A DNA stretch of 64,000 nucleotides from Lagopus muta (Eukaryota > Chordata > Aves > Galliformes > Phasianidae): contig NC_064442.1 in NCBI RefSeq assembly GCF_023343835.1, positions 17,036,501 through 17,100,500 on the forward strand. The letters are read 5' to 3'. Below the pieces are notes generated by a model. The model worked only from the letters and a program-made list of their open reading frames with translations, was not told the DNA's origin and did not search any database. Positions 19,101-34,100 of the stretch are shown piece by piece. The position numbers were made by a program, and so were the translations under genes. Every line of letters starts with the position of its first letter. The first letter of the stretch is position 1.

Positions 19101-22100
19101 TTTCTACAGTAAATCCTCCAATCAGAAAAGCACTTTTAATCATTTACAATTTTAGTCCAATAGCTACAACTGGTATTGTGACAAAGGACAGAGGGAGGGA
19201 AACCCATTTCTTTGTTGCTATCCCCTGGACTTGCTGAGCAGGCACAGGACAAGCAGTTCTGAGCTCTTTCTCACTTCACACTTCACCCCCTTCCCCATTC
19301 CAAAAACATCACAGGGAATTAAGAGTTCTCTTCCCAAATAAGCAACATGCACACAACATTACCATTTGGGGTTGGTTTTTTTCCCCCCCAACTTTCTAAC
19401 TGCAACGTTACTGACATTAAAGATAGGAAAGTTCTACTTGAGAGCTGTTCATTGTTTTAATCTGGTATTTATCACATGTGGAATCAATTTAATGAGTTTA
19501 GCTCACTGTACCAATGCAGCTGCTAAACCTGATACACTACAGTACGTACCCTGAAAAACAAGAAGTCATCAAACAACTCCTATCTGGAAAAAAACCTGCA
19601 GACATACAAACCTCCAATAGAGCAGAAAGTCCAGAACTCAATTTAGCAGATGACCAACAAAGAAAACAAATGAACACCTCATCTATGACTTCTTTACAGT
19701 TGCAAAGGACTCTATTTTTATTTTTATTTTTATTTTTACTTTAAACAGCGACTTCTGCCTCCTTGCTGAATGATCTCAGGGAGTTTTGCAGGCCTGGAAT
19801 ACTCACAAAATGCTCCAATATGAGATACAAACTGCTTACAGAAAGGCAGCACAGGAACCCACGCCACGTGCTGGAATCCTAGAGTTCGCTTTTCTTGGTG
19901 CTCCCTCTCCAGCCTGAAAGTCAGAGATGCCTGCCACACGTAACAAGATCCTAATTAAATCTCTGCATTTCTGTACAGCCAAGCACTTCAGCACCTGCTT
20001 AACTTCAAATAGGTGCCCAGGTCCCATTAATATTTGCTTGCTGTTTTCTTTTTCTGAATTGAGACCTATCTATCAAGTTACTAAAAGCTATGTATTTTTA
20101 ATTGTTCCTCAGAGCAGGCAACTCCATGTTGTTGTTTTCTGTATTGTACTTAAATTGTTGCCTCCTGTTGAAATTAAGTTATTCATACCACCTTATTGTT
20201 TTTGCCACAGCCTTGCTTAAATAGCTCTTTGCTCTCCATGTAGAAGCCTGCTGAAAAGAAGCCACATCATCTCAGGTGCCCTACTGTGCTGAACTCAAAC
20301 AGCTTCTCCACCAAATAAATTGTTAGGAAGGCTGCACAAACTACACCACTTTAATATCCAACTGTGCTAGCAGGTGCTCACCCCTTCCCTAGCAGGCAGC
20401 CCCTGCTCCCATTTGCCCCTCAAGCGCAATGACTGCCCTGATCCATGGAAAGAATGATTTCTAATGTCTCTAAATGAAACCCACCTTTTTTCTCAAGTCC
20501 ATTTGGACCAATATTGACTATGCAGTATATTGCTTACCCATTTAGCTGCAATTCTTCTAGCCGTGAAAATCTGAAGCAGTATAAAAGTCAGTCTTTCAAA
20601 ACAGGCTACAGTGACAAAAGCCAGCAATATGCCACACAGCACTTGAGCAATAAAAAAGGACAATCAATCAAAAAATTAAAAGCTCCTTGTAGCACTGGGG
20701 ATGCAATAAAGTTGTGAAGGGAACTCATCATTCTGCTGGGAAATCAGGGTTACCCTGCCACTGAAATAAGGCTTCTGGCTCCGCACCCGAGGTGACTGCC
20801 ACAAGGCTATTCCATCCTGGATCCCTGTCCTTCCCATACCACAACAGGTCCAGCAGTCTTCCCTTGCTTCCTGGCACCTTGCAAAGCAGATCTTCACAGG
20901 ACTGACAAACCAATAAACCACGAGGGCCTAAATAACTTAGATTCGACTCTCTGCAGGTAGAGGAAGGAATGTGCAGCTCTTTCCTTCCCTGGGAAGCTCC
21001 AGAGACCCAAAATGAACTTTCTGTGGATCCCGGAGAATGAGAATCTGAATTCTGCTCCCTTCCTTGCTGCCAAGGACAGGCAGATAGCTGCTCACATACA
21101 CTGTGGCAACACTTGCACGGCAGCAACCAACAGAAAGACGTTTTAGTGAACATCTCACAGCCCTGTGTACAACACACAGCACATAAAACATGCATTTGAA
21201 TCAATCTTTCCCTGTATTCCTTCTACTGCGAGCAGAAGACACAGCTACTTACCTGTGTATGTATGAACATTGTCCAAAGCTGTGCTGTAAATCTTCCTAG
21301 CTAACAGGATTCTGCTGTACTGATTGATAGGCACCAGCAGCTACACGTCAAATTAGTCAAACCTTACCAAGTCAATGGCTAATTTTACAAGAACATTAAA
21401 ATACCAACCCTCCAGTCTTTGGAACCATACCTGGGTAGGGCAGTTGAGTTTATAAACATCCTACAGGTAACAATCAGGATTTTCACTGAGAAATTGCAGA
21501 TGTCACTCAGAAAGTTGAAAGAATGATTGCATGTAAAAACATGGAACAAATATCACCCAAATCAGGGTAAACTGCTGATTCACATACTCCTCAGACCCCT
21601 AATAGCCTGATTAGAGATGTAAGTTTAGAGACACATTTTTCAACTCATTTTTCTTGAGCTAGCAGTTCAATCAAATTGCCCTGTGAAGATTTACATTTTT
21701 TTAACCCATGAAGAAGTATTTTTGGTGACAATCCAAATTTCTGTTTCCAGCTTGTAACTGCATACTTTTCAGATGTCAAGTGTTTGAAAAAAGAGAAACT
21801 GAATTAAAAATTCACCAGCAGCTCTCCAGAGATTTAAAGATTAAGATCCTAGAATGGTTTTTAATGCTTCCAGGCAAATATGCTAAATATTATCAGATAT
21901 TTTACAAGTAACCAGACAAAGGTTCAGCCTTACGTCACCTTTTCACTCCTGTGTGCTATCCAAGGTCAGCCCAGGATTACTGGAGAGAGGAAACGTGATT
22001 TTTGGAGTGGAATTTCATTGAGTTCTACTGATGGTTTCAGGTTTTATTTACTATTTACTGAGAACCTTTGGAAAGCCATAAGGCATCATCGGCTGACCTG

Positions 22101-25100
22101 GAAAGCACGCCTAAAATCTGCAGGAGCATTTCTCATCTGTCCAATTATTTCCTCTGAGGTCGCTGACATTGTTTAGTAATTGGACCAAGTACCAAATAGA
22201 GGTTGCAGTTCTTACATCACATTAAAAGTGAGACAAAGTTACCACAGCAATGTGTGAACTGGAAACAGGAAAATGTGCTTGAATCTCAACTGCATGAAGT
22301 TTAAAACTTCCTGAAGTGAAACCTTGCTCAGCTCTTGGAAAGAAAAACTACTCACGAAAAGGTGTATTCTGCAGCTGCCAAGTAACAAATACAGCCATTG
22401 TATCTGAAAGCTGAGTTACATTTTTAGCAATAGATCCTCCTCAATAAAATGCCGGGGGTTTATGAAGCAAAGCACTAACATGTGTGCTTCCACCGGACTG
22501 CCGTATTCTGCTGCAACCTATTTCATGTTCAGATGCAATTTTCTGAGAGCAACGTGGACGAAGAGCTAAGAGCTCTCTGAGGGGCACTCCTGGTGTTTCC
22601 ACAATCCTGTATGACCCTCTGTTCCAAACTTGGACACGGCCACTGTAAACATTTGGATCTTAAAACTGTACTGTTGGTATGGGAACTATTAATGTTTCTT
22701 CTCTATTTATCATTTATATCAAAGTCAATTCTAATTTGTACAAACAACTGAACGTTATTGAACTGGAACTGAAACGCTGTGCATCCATTCTTTATAACTA
22801 CACAGAATACATCAAGCAGTTAAAGGCTTTTGTTTGATGTAAGGTTATTTATAACTTGGTAAAAGAAATAAATCTTTATATTAGTAGTCCAGAGTTTCTC
22901 TTCAAAGTTAGATCTGCATTATTTCTTTGCTTCTATATAAACAGATCCCATACTGCTAGCATTCAATCAGTGGAATATGTCACCACTTAGACTCTTCTTC
23001 TGTTTTAAGGTCAAGCTCTTCTCTTTCCATTTTGCAAACTCCACTATTGGCAAGACTCTGAGCAAAGAATGTTCTAAATTCCTTCTAACATCTTATCAGG
23101 AGCCAGAGCACCATTTCTATGCAAAAATAACATGCCAAAATGTTACATTCAAATTTTAAAATAAGAATTTGGCCTATTTGAAAAATGTCAATGTTTATTT
23201 TCTTAGCATCACACATAAGCTTTCAGAGAGAAGCGATGCAGATAACGGAGGTCAGAATTAATGTTTTTCTCCTTACAAACCAAACTATGAGCAGTGTCCT
23301 CCTAGAGGTAACTCTGTGGGTTAAGAATGAAGTGCTTTGTGATGCTCTGTTCATACGTGAGGAAAAAAAAAATAATCACCTGAGCTGTTTTCATGTAATC
23401 ACCCAAAAACATCTGAGCATTTCAGCTAGGAAAATGGCAAATACAAGAACAATGATGTATTTTAAAATGTTATAAAGTTCATCAATGATGTTGCTTGGGG
23501 GAAGCCTAGAAAAACTGTAAAATTCCTGAAAAAATGCCACTCAAAGTAACAGCAAGGCACCTTAGATAAAAGATAACAAAGGATACAGAGATTAAATTCA
23601 GCAAAAAGCAAATAATTGTAAACTGTTCTTGTAGAAGATCAGATCCATTACAATGTGACGAGAGAAGAATGGAAACAATTCTAATATGCAATGAGGCTGC
23701 TTGGGCATTTAGCACATGCACAGGGTGCAGGATGAACTAGTAACCAAACACCTGAACCAGAAAGAGGAGTAAGGAAAAGCTGAACTCTAAAAATAACAGC
23801 ATCTTAGCATTTAACATAATGATACAAAAACAAACACTTACCTGTGAGGGTGCAATCATGCTTAATGTTAAACATATATTAAGTACGTTGTTAAATTCCA
23901 GGATATCATCACTTTCTAGGAAATAGTTTCCGAAGTTTCCAAAATACCCTAGCAGTAGATTTATTTGTTTAAGCGTTGGACCAAACATTTTCTATTAGAA
24001 GAGCTTGTTATTATGCATCAAATCTATTGAGCAACACATTTATTCTGTAAGCTTAAACCTATCATGGCACATTTAGGTTGGATATTAGGAGGAAGCTTTT
24101 CACTCAGAGGGTGATGAGGCACTGGAACAGGTTGCCCAAGGAGGCTGTGGATGCCCCATCCCTGCAGGCATTCAAGGCCAGCCTGGATGTGGCTCTGGGC
24201 AGCCTGGGCTGCTGGTTGGTGACCCTGCACACAGCGGGGGTTGGAACTGGATGAGCATTGTGGTCCTTTTCAAGCCAGGCCATTCTATGATTCTACATCT
24301 CAGATCCTGAAACAAGATTCTGAACATGGAAATGATCAGGACTGGGCCTTGCACTTGCTTTATTTACTCATTTAGAATCATACAACTGTTTGAGTTATAG
24401 AAAGGACCTTAAAAGGCCATCTGGTCCAACTCCCCTGCAATGAGCAGAGACACCCACAGCTTCACCAGGTGCTCCGAGCCTGGTCCAACCTTAGAGGTGA
24501 AACTACACTGATGTGAATGAAGAATTCTTGATTTAAAGCCTAGAGAGAACTGGGCTTTAGCTATAAGAAGTTCAAAACAACTATCCAAAGAGCTTTTTGC
24601 CATCATCCTTGAAAGCAGAACTAGCTGGGTGAGAATCCCCAGAAGGTGTAATTAAAATATTACAGCCTCAAATGCTCTCACTGAGCATTCTCCCTCTTCA
24701 AAAGCAACAAGCCTCTTCTGTCACACTCCAAAACCCTGCTTGCAAATGCAGTCTTAGATTTTTTAATTACCAGTACATCTTGTGTTTTGGCTTTCACAAT
24801 AAATGCAGAGGCTTTGTAAAAAATACCCAATCGACAATAAAGACTGTGAAACACATCGTGCCATTTGACATGCTGAGCTGGCTGAGAAAAAGCTTCAAAG
24901 AGCAAGAAAATGTTCTCTTCCATTTACCCATAACTAAGAGCAGAGGAAGACAGGCCAGATTTTCCATAGCATTCACTTATGCAAGACTTAATGCATTTTA
25001 GTCTGTCTTTATATTTCAGCATCACTTCAAGCAAGCGATACTCATTTGTTTGAGCTAAATATGATGATGTAGGTTTCTGAGACTTCCCTGGGTCTCTTGC

Positions 25101-28100
25101 AAGCTCCCTCCCTTAGAGCAGCAATTGTCAGCTGCTGGAGCCCAAAGCTGTGAACAGAGAGCAGGCTGATGTCCTCTCTGTGTGGGGCACAGTCACCGGG
25201 GGTCCGCAGAGACTTAGAAAACCAGCCTATAGGAGAAGAACAGGGAGTTCCTTCACACATTGGGCAAGACAGACAATAGTTCACAAGGCCTGATTAAAGA
25301 TTTGCAGACTTCAGACTTCGTGTTAAGTTTTGGTGTGAAATTTAATTTCCATGGAAAGGAGAGACTGGCACGCTCGGTTCGAAAGAGGCAGAGCAAAGGG
25401 CAAGCGTTGTGCAAGCCTGCGCCGCCACCGCTGCCAACGTACCTCCACTGGCCAAAGCCAAAATACAGCAGGCCTAGGTCTGTGCTGAAAGAAACTGCTC
25501 ATTACACAGAACTGTGCCAAACTCTGTGGTGTGTTTCTGACATGGACAAAAGATCTGCTGGGGATTAAGCTGAGACCACCAAGCTCTCTCTCTTTCTGAC
25601 CCAAGATTAGCGTGTAGGCCGTCAGAGGCCCTGACATGGGACAGTCGCTCTCTCCAGGCTTCTCCATCTTGAAGCTTTAGTTATGGACTGTGCTTTAAGG
25701 CTGTGCAAATACTGCTTTTGATGACACTGGAAGCCAAGCTTATTCTTTGTTTTTTGCAGTTTAAAACAAGACAATAAGTTCAACTGCTTTCATTTCTCCT
25801 ACCAACCCCTGTATGCTCTCTCACGCTCCTACAGGAATCAGCCATTACAAACTGAAACTAAACACGACCAATTTCAAGTCTTTGCTCATATTGCATTTCC
25901 TTCCCCGCAGCCTCTCAAAACACCAAACCAAAGAGAGGCATGAGATGCATTTCGGAGCAATAGAAATACAATTCAAACACAAAGTGTGAACTACGCAGTC
26001 CCTTATGTTCCCCTTGTGTTTTACTTGCATTGTCACCGGTTGCTCTGAAAAGATTGTTGTTTATCAGGAAGCTCGAATAACAGCAGAGGTGTCTGACAAA
26101 TCACCCAAGAGGCATTTCCACTTTTCTCTGTCTTGTGAGGAATGCCAGCTTTTCTGAAAACATCCCTTCACTTAAGTGAATTGATGTGGGCTGACTGTGT
26201 AAGATTGATAGGAAAAAAAGCACGCGTTACCGAGTTGTTTAATTTACTGCATTTTAAGATGCTGAGTTTAAACCTCAGGGTTTTTATTGCTCACAAGCTG
26301 CAGTGCTCCTAAATGGCAGTCCAGGCTACAACTTCACATGACTTGCTCACTGAAATCAGCTATTCCACAAGTACTATTATTATTTTTAATTCAAACTCAA
26401 AGTTTTCAAGGACTTTTTTGGAAAGACTTAACTTCAACATCAATTCCACACCCTTAAAGATACTTTCTTACTATTTCCTTTCAAGTACTGCTATTTACTA
26501 CTCAGTAACTACCAATTCCTGCACCTTTACTCCTGTTCTACTTTTAGAAACCCCATCTGCCAGATTAAAATCATTCCAGTCCCGGCGCAGCCCCCGAAGA
26601 ACACAAATAATGGAAGTTTAATGATGGTAGCCAGTAAACAACTCCCATGGAATCTCTGGATAGTATTTTTATGAACTGTTCTTCTAAGCTTCCCTGTTTT
26701 TCTGATTTCCAAGTTTGCGATCTCTACATTTTAAAACAACTTTTCCTTCTTCATGCTAACACTCAACCAAACAGGGCCACACACTGAAACTCAGTGAAAG
26801 CAAACACTGTCAACTGCACAGAGTAATTTCCCTAAAGATGGCAGTTTGTAATCTGAAGTCACTCTGTAAGTGTCCCTTACAGCCTGGCAGTACTTGCAAC
26901 CACACTTACAGCACATCTCATACACATATACATGTGATGTGTTAATCAACTTTGAGTTCAAACACACCCTACTTTATGAGGAATAAAATGCTCCGCTGTT
27001 TTATGATAGAAATAATATCTGTAACAGAAAAGAAATGCTAAGAAGTCAGAAAATGTAACGATAAATCAGTGATTTAAATTAAAAAAGAGGAAAGACTCTG
27101 TAAGAAGCACTTCTATTGGGTTTTCTTTGTGATGCAAGTCAGTAATAAACTCCATGAATGTTTCCACATTGTGCCTTCCATACAACTCCATTTCTTTGAA
27201 CATTATATTTACACCTGTGACACTACTTTGTGACATTATTTTTAAGACAGGAGAAATTTCCTTCCCCAAGTGCCCATAATCTCACTGTTCCTTACGCCTT
27301 TAAGTGAAGCAAGATGGCATGCCTGAAATAGGCTCTACAACACACTCTCATGGCTGTACAATACAGATAAATTCTCCAGGAGTGAAAAACTATTGAATTC
27401 ACCTGCGTGTACCTCTGTTTTCAAACATTACCCAATATTAACATTTCAGTTATTCCCAAAGTCACAATAAGAATCGTGCACTGTTCCTATGGGCACAGCT
27501 GTCTGGAGATAAAAGGTTCGGAAGGACAGACAAATAAGTTAGTTAAACTAATGCAATTGCAAGACAAACTTTCTGGGATGAAAATCCCTTTCTCAAAGAC
27601 ATATGGTTTGCATATCTTTTTTTTTGGTTTTTTTTCTCCAATTGCATTGGTTACCCCCACAAAAGTTCTTAACTGTATCTGCAATTCCTACTTAGGTAAA
27701 AAAAAGAACAAAAATAAGATAGAATAAAATAAAAAATGTAAAGCTGCATTCACCTCTCCCGAGCTCTCTGACAGAAGTGTTGGGCTCTGCAATGCACTAA
27801 AAATACGTATTTTTAGTTCAACAGTTCAGAAGCATAAAGCCCTGTTCCACACCAGTCCCAGAAGCTGGTGAGATTCTGCTGGAGCACTCTATAAATACAT
27901 CGTCTGTCAAACAGGAAAAGAAAAAAAAAAGAAAAAAGCTCTTTTTATTTAAATAAGTTGCACAATCGAGCACTGCAACTTCCTTCAGAGCCTGCCAGAC
28001 GAGGTCCCGAGTCGCAGGATGTGATTTGTGATGACTTTTCAAATGAAAAATATTTGCTAAGTGCAATGAATATGGAAAGATCTCTATTCCCAGTACAGCA

Positions 28101-31100
28101 ATGTAAAAGCAGCCAAATCATCTGTCATTCATGTTAATTTAATTACGGGACCACATTCAATTATCCAATATAATATGTAAATGAAACGAGTTGACAGCAC
28201 ATGCTAATTATAGTCATTGCAATAATTAAATCGAAGAAAGGGAATAAAAATGTAATGGGATAGGATATTTTTAATTAACAAGAACATTTTAATTAGCATC
28301 TGCGGTCTTACAGCGTGGCACAACGCGACGGCTTCATCCTGAGACCGGACATTATTCTTAAGCTGGTCGAGCTTGTCCAGCCCTGCCCCTGGCACCATGG
28401 GACCCGTTTGGGATGCTAATAGATGAAGGGGCAGCCAGCAGAGCAGGCGCCTACCACAGCCGAGCTCCCCGTCCTGCAAAACAAGGGCTGTCTATCGCTA
28501 TCGTAAACAGAAGTTCACGTGCCGAGACAAAACAGACAGCGCCGTTCAGGCATGACTGATGATGCCGAAGCATTTAAAATATTAAAGGAACACTTTGCTT
28601 TCTGAAATTTTCAGTTTCATAACTGATTTATTTCTCCAGTGACGGCAGCTGCCTCGGAAAGGCTCTCTGGACATTAAAACAAAATGCACAAAAAAAAAAA
28701 AAGGGATGGAGTATCGCCGATATGTGGGCAGTCAGCAAAATCAAAGTCTTGCTAAAATAAACAGAGCGAGCACTATCAAAACACCATGGAATGCAGTCCT
28801 TAGCAATCCACTGTCCTCGCTGCTCCTCGACAGAACCATTTGGGCCCGGGCTGATGGCAGGACGTGGGAGCCCAGCCGCAGGCCGGCACACATCTGCAGG
28901 ACCCACTGCGGGGCTCCTGCCAGCTGCACAGTGCTGAGAAAAGAATCCGACTTGTGCATTCACCTCTCAACCAACTGTGAAGTGCTGCACAGATCCCATA
29001 CTGCTCACTGAGCATACAACGCTCTTGGAGGATTTTACTCTATGAGCATGAAATATTTTGGAAATTGTCCTTTTGACTCCATGGTAGTAATAATTAACTT
29101 CAAATCACAGCATCGCTTCAGAAAGTCCACGTTCAGGTTCACAGACTGTAAAATCTCTTAATTTTTTTTTTTTTTTTTTAAAGAAATCTATTCTCTAAAT
29201 TGCACACTTCTGAATAATGCCCTTTTTTTTCCTTTATCTCAGTGTGCCTTTTGAGTACTTTACCTGTTCATGTGGTTGGACAGAGGCACAGCAGAAGCTG
29301 TAAATAACAGGGTTTTTTTTTTTCATGAGTTCAAAGGAATGAAAGCTTACACAGCTTTGTAATAAGGGACAGAAATGTAGAGAGGGAAAGACCTATTTAA
29401 ACAGCAAACAATTCAAACAGAAATGCATTTGGCTTCAAGAACAATGCAAGTTTGCTGTGAAATACGTTAGTTATCGACTTTTTCAAAGTCTGTTCCAGTA
29501 GTAAATAAAAAGAGCTACCAGGCACTATGAAAGTTTGGCTTCATCGCTCAAGTCCCGCGGATCTATTTTTACGATGCAGTTCTTTCCAGGATTTCAAGTC
29601 TGCTACGTGAAAGCTTTCACTGCGAGACCCATTTTTTATTTTTAGTAGCACTCTGCGAATGATCCACAATGAAAGAAAAAAATAAAGGGAAGCTCAAAAC
29701 GTAGTAAAAAATTAAACCATGAGGGAATTAATAGGAAGCACTTCCCATTTCAGTCAGGGCATCCTATCTTTATTGGAAGTCACAACACTAACAGCACCTG
29801 AGAATGATGACCTGCTTAGCAGCAAATGATGATGTGCTCAGCAGTAAAAGTAAAAACACTGTTGTATAATCTTCCCTACATTTTATGAGTACCTGACTAA
29901 GATTCTGCCTTTTTGGAACGTTAGCAGTGCTGTCAGGAACAGCACAATCACTCCAATAGGAGTAACGGGAGAAATACGGAGAGTCTGAGACTACCAGTGG
30001 GAAGGAGGCCTGCAGAACGACACACGATGCACACACTTTGTCTCTTGACTGCAGCCACACGGGCAGCTGCTGCCATGGCACTGTGCCGGGCTCCTGCTGC
30101 TGGACCTCTGCCCCAGGTCAGAACGCAGAGCAGTGACAGGCACTGCAGTGTGCTCCACAGGCACTGCTGGTAGGAAATCCCACTGCTGTGCTACTCCTGG
30201 CACATTTATAGCTGCATGTCCTCTTGGCAATAAATCACAGCTGTTTATACTTGTGTGCCAGAAAAGAGATTTTGAAACTGTGGAGAAAAACCAACGCTGT
30301 ATGCTGGCACCCCCGGATGCCAGCACGACTGCTGCAGCACTGAGGATGAGAAAACTGCAGTGGTGTCACGTGGATTTTCAAAATGACCATACTGAGGAGT
30401 ACTGCCCACAGGCAGCCCCTGTTCCTGAGAGGCTCCAGGCTGTACTTTGAGCTTTGGGCCCTGACAGTCTGTGTGCTGGTAGCAGTGCCTCTGTACCCTG
30501 AAGTGGGATTTGGCTCCACCAGGAAGGAAGGCTGCAGGATCCTCCCTCAGGTTCTGTGGCCAAAACCACAGAAACGTTACTGTATATTATGTGATTACAG
30601 AATATTTTCGACAGCATTTTCAACTTCAGGATATTTGAATGTTCCAACTACGGTCAAAAACCGTGGACAGCTTTTCTCTAACCTTTGCAGACAAGTTGAG
30701 CCACTTCTTTCTTCTGTTGTCCCATTTAACCGGTGGAACTAAGCTGCTCATCCTGCACACCCCCCCAAAGGCTGAACGAAAATGGGAACCAACTATTACA
30801 AGCATGGTGAGAGGAAAAAAAACCCAACAAATAACTTCACAAAATTGAATCATACCAAAGACGTAGGCACCATATCACACCTTCCACATACCCAGAGTCA
30901 GGGTCACAGAAGGAAAGAGCAAGTGCCAACATCCACTGTGCCAGTACCCCTGAGATGTTATGTGCGACCTGAGGAAACCGGGAGCCTTTTAAAAGCCAAA
31001 GTATTCAAAATCATTTTGAAGATTTGCACCTGGGTTATTGTGTAAGCCATTTTCATTAGTATGAGAAGTCTCAGAGTCCGTTAACAGAAGTGAACAACAA

Positions 31101-34100
31101 TGAAGGAAGCTAGACAGGGATTTCCACTGTCTGTTTGACAGTATTTGCTTTACTTCTGGAAAGACACAAGAAGGCTTACATTTAGAAGAGCTCTCTGGGT
31201 TTTTGAGGACATGCCTTCATGGCAGACTTGCTTTGCTGTCTTTTCAAGGTTGTTCTTGGGCACCACAGCTGCCCAATCAAGCTGACAAGAAGTTAACTTG
31301 GAATTAAAAATATTTGCTAAGTGTATCTTGGCAGAGAGTGAGTTTAATTATGATCAACACGAGGTCCCCATTGTTGTCTGTGTAAGAACACCGAACTTGC
31401 TCATGGCCATGATAAAACTGCAGTATTTTTCCTAACATGTAACTTCAGCTAATATTTTCTAAATGCACACATTTGTGTTCACAGGAATCCCAACTCTTCA
31501 AAACAGTGTTGAAGAGGTTTGTTATTTTTGAGGGATCCGTGGCTAAACACACACTTGATAACTTCTGATCCCATTTTCCATTTGCCTTACCTGGTTATCT
31601 GTGTTGTTTACAGTAAAATAGCCCACACAAATAATGACTTCATGTAGCAATCCTTCACAGGTATGCTGGGAACAGTACCACAGCAACGAGCTGATAATAT
31701 GGCGGAAGGCAAGGGACAGTCCTTCAGCACCTACGATAGACTGAAAGAAAGGTAAAGAAACAGAAGTTACAGCCCAGCAGTGTGTTATAGAAATTACACG
31801 CATCACAATGCATCAGTGACATAAATTTGGGAGAAAGTACTGACTGCATTTTTGGCTGCAATGAGGTTTTTCAGAGGATGGAATCGGATCTCTTGTTTCA
31901 TTCAGTAGCTTGCACTTACAACTGAACTGTAACATTGAAAGCCAGACAAATGAGAGTAAATTCAAACTCTGAAGGGACACAGGAAAACTGGATTCTGCCT
32001 AGTTGACATGCAGTGTAGCATTAAGTCGACTGTTCCATTTGACTTACATTATACGTTCCAGGAAAACTTAATGCTAATGATATTTCCTAGTAAGCAGCAA
32101 AAGAAATCACATCATTTTTGCAGAAGAGCAAAATGCATTTTGCATTAATAACTCCTACTCTGAATGGAATACAAAGATTAATATGTAATTAGTTTGCAAA
32201 CATGAAAAAAGTTAGAAACATCCAAAAGAAGAGAACACTCAGCTGCACAGCTTTTTGGGGTACTTTTAAAAAGTAGTCAAATTGCTGTAATGTGGAGATT
32301 CTGAATTAGATTTTATCTGCACAGCCTACAGCCTCTATTTAATAAACATGTCAAACAGACAGAACGACACAAGGTCAAAGGGGAAAACTAAAGCACAAAG
32401 AATGAGCATGACAGTCTACTAACTCTAATGAAATAGCAATGCAGGCCTGTGAGAAAATTTCTTTCATTTGGGAGTTTTCTTCTTTTCGTATCTTGCAGTC
32501 TGCATTAACTGCACCTCCATAAATCCCAGTCTGCAGTATAGTTTAGTTTCGGCACACTGAAAATCTCTACCCAGGAAAAGCAGAATCCTTGAGAATTAAG
32601 CCAGGCTCAGCTGCGGCTGTTTCTCCATCTTGAAGCTCACGCATCTCCCGAGCTCAGCGTATTTTCAAATCCTACCCCACAACTGCTTACCACCACCATG
32701 TAAATGCCACGTTCATATGGCACCCTTCTTCAGTTAGGGCAGTCCATGCATGCTGTGACCTGGCACTCTGGGCTAAACCCTCGCCGATAACAACGGGTCA
32801 AAGGGCACCTGAGTTTGTGTATAGAAGTTAAACTAATTTTTCAAGGAAACTATGCTTCCTTTTTAGCCAGAATTAATATCAGCTCGGGATCCTGTGTTGT
32901 TTCTCACTACCATCTTTCAATTGTTTAGACTGTCAAATTAAATTAAATATATACCCACGAGCCATCTGTGCTAATACAAACTCAAGAATACCAGAGCTCT
33001 TCTATTCATCAGAAAACCCCATTCTATGGCCCTACTATTACACGATAAAACTACTCCTTCAAGATAACAATCTGACTGCATGAGCTACGCTCCTTCCCTC
33101 CGCTGTCTGCTCCTGCCCACAGGGTCGGGACAGGCACTAATTGGCCTCAGGTGTACAGAGTATTAATGCTACAGAAACAAACCCTGTTACTACAGAGGAA
33201 GGGATGGCTGCTGAGACTACATGTGTGCCCACTGTGCCACGCGACAGCTCAGCATGAACTTCCCTGGGTGCGCGCCTGCATCAATGCACTGAAGGAAATC
33301 ACTCACACTGGTTTGCTTCCTATGACATTGTTATGCAGCAACAAACAAACCTTCCATCCCAAACCAAGAGCTACTGGGCCTGCTGTACAAATGAGCTGCT
33401 TTGATTTACAGAAAGAAATGGGAGTTAATGGTGCACGTAAGAGTTGTTTCACATTGAACTCCAATAAACAGTTTGTGTCCCATAAAAGAAAAACTACTGA
33501 CTACATGGATCCCTCAGCTGCAACTATACAGATGTATGCAGTAAAATGTAAGCTTGCTGCTAAATGGACTAAAAATTAGAAATACGTAAGGAAGGAGGCA
33601 CAAAATTCTCTACTCCTCCAAAGCTCTTCCTGGTTTTAACACATTTCAGATGAAGGTTATGGTGCAGCCTATACACAGATTACACAACGAATGAAACAGA
33701 AACCTGTCTGATGAATGGTATGAGAATGATGTTATTGTGTTTAGCAAAGCAATGCTTTCTGCCAGGTGCTTTGTATTAACAAAATAAAAGCTCTGCCGAT
33801 TCATCTGAGAAGTATTTTATGGATTCTTAGTATGGCTAAATGACTCCTGTACCGGTAATAGGTAAGAAAAGACTCTTAATTTCAATGAATAATAAATTAT
33901 GAAAAGATAAAGTTTCCATTTTTTGTCAATAAAACATTGCTTTGAGAAAAAAGTTTAGATATTAAGTGATTTTCAGCTTGAGATATACAGTGCAAGCAGC
34001 CACTGAAAGCACTCAGAAATGAGAATTATGGTTATAATACAAGCCCCTTCTCATCAGAAGGATTTACTTCTTGCTCTTGAATGAAATTTTAATAAATATA

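Larger units (their letters stand above)
17643..31590 (-). other. SCAPER: SCAPER intron, 13.9 kb
   Basis: The largest complete intron in the window. It contains a TTTTA repeat near 19.7 kb, an inverted pair of CR1 fragments at 24.07-24.50 kb, a candidate enhancer at 28.1-28.3 kb and a poly(T) run near 29.2 kb. ORFs inside are short and unrecognised. Confidence 0.85.

Noticed and set aside
33151-33579. 142-codon plus-strand ORF in a SCAPER intron
   Set aside because: No homology recognised, no codon bias signal, and no flanking splice or poly(A) signals; length is within chance for 50 kb of intron.
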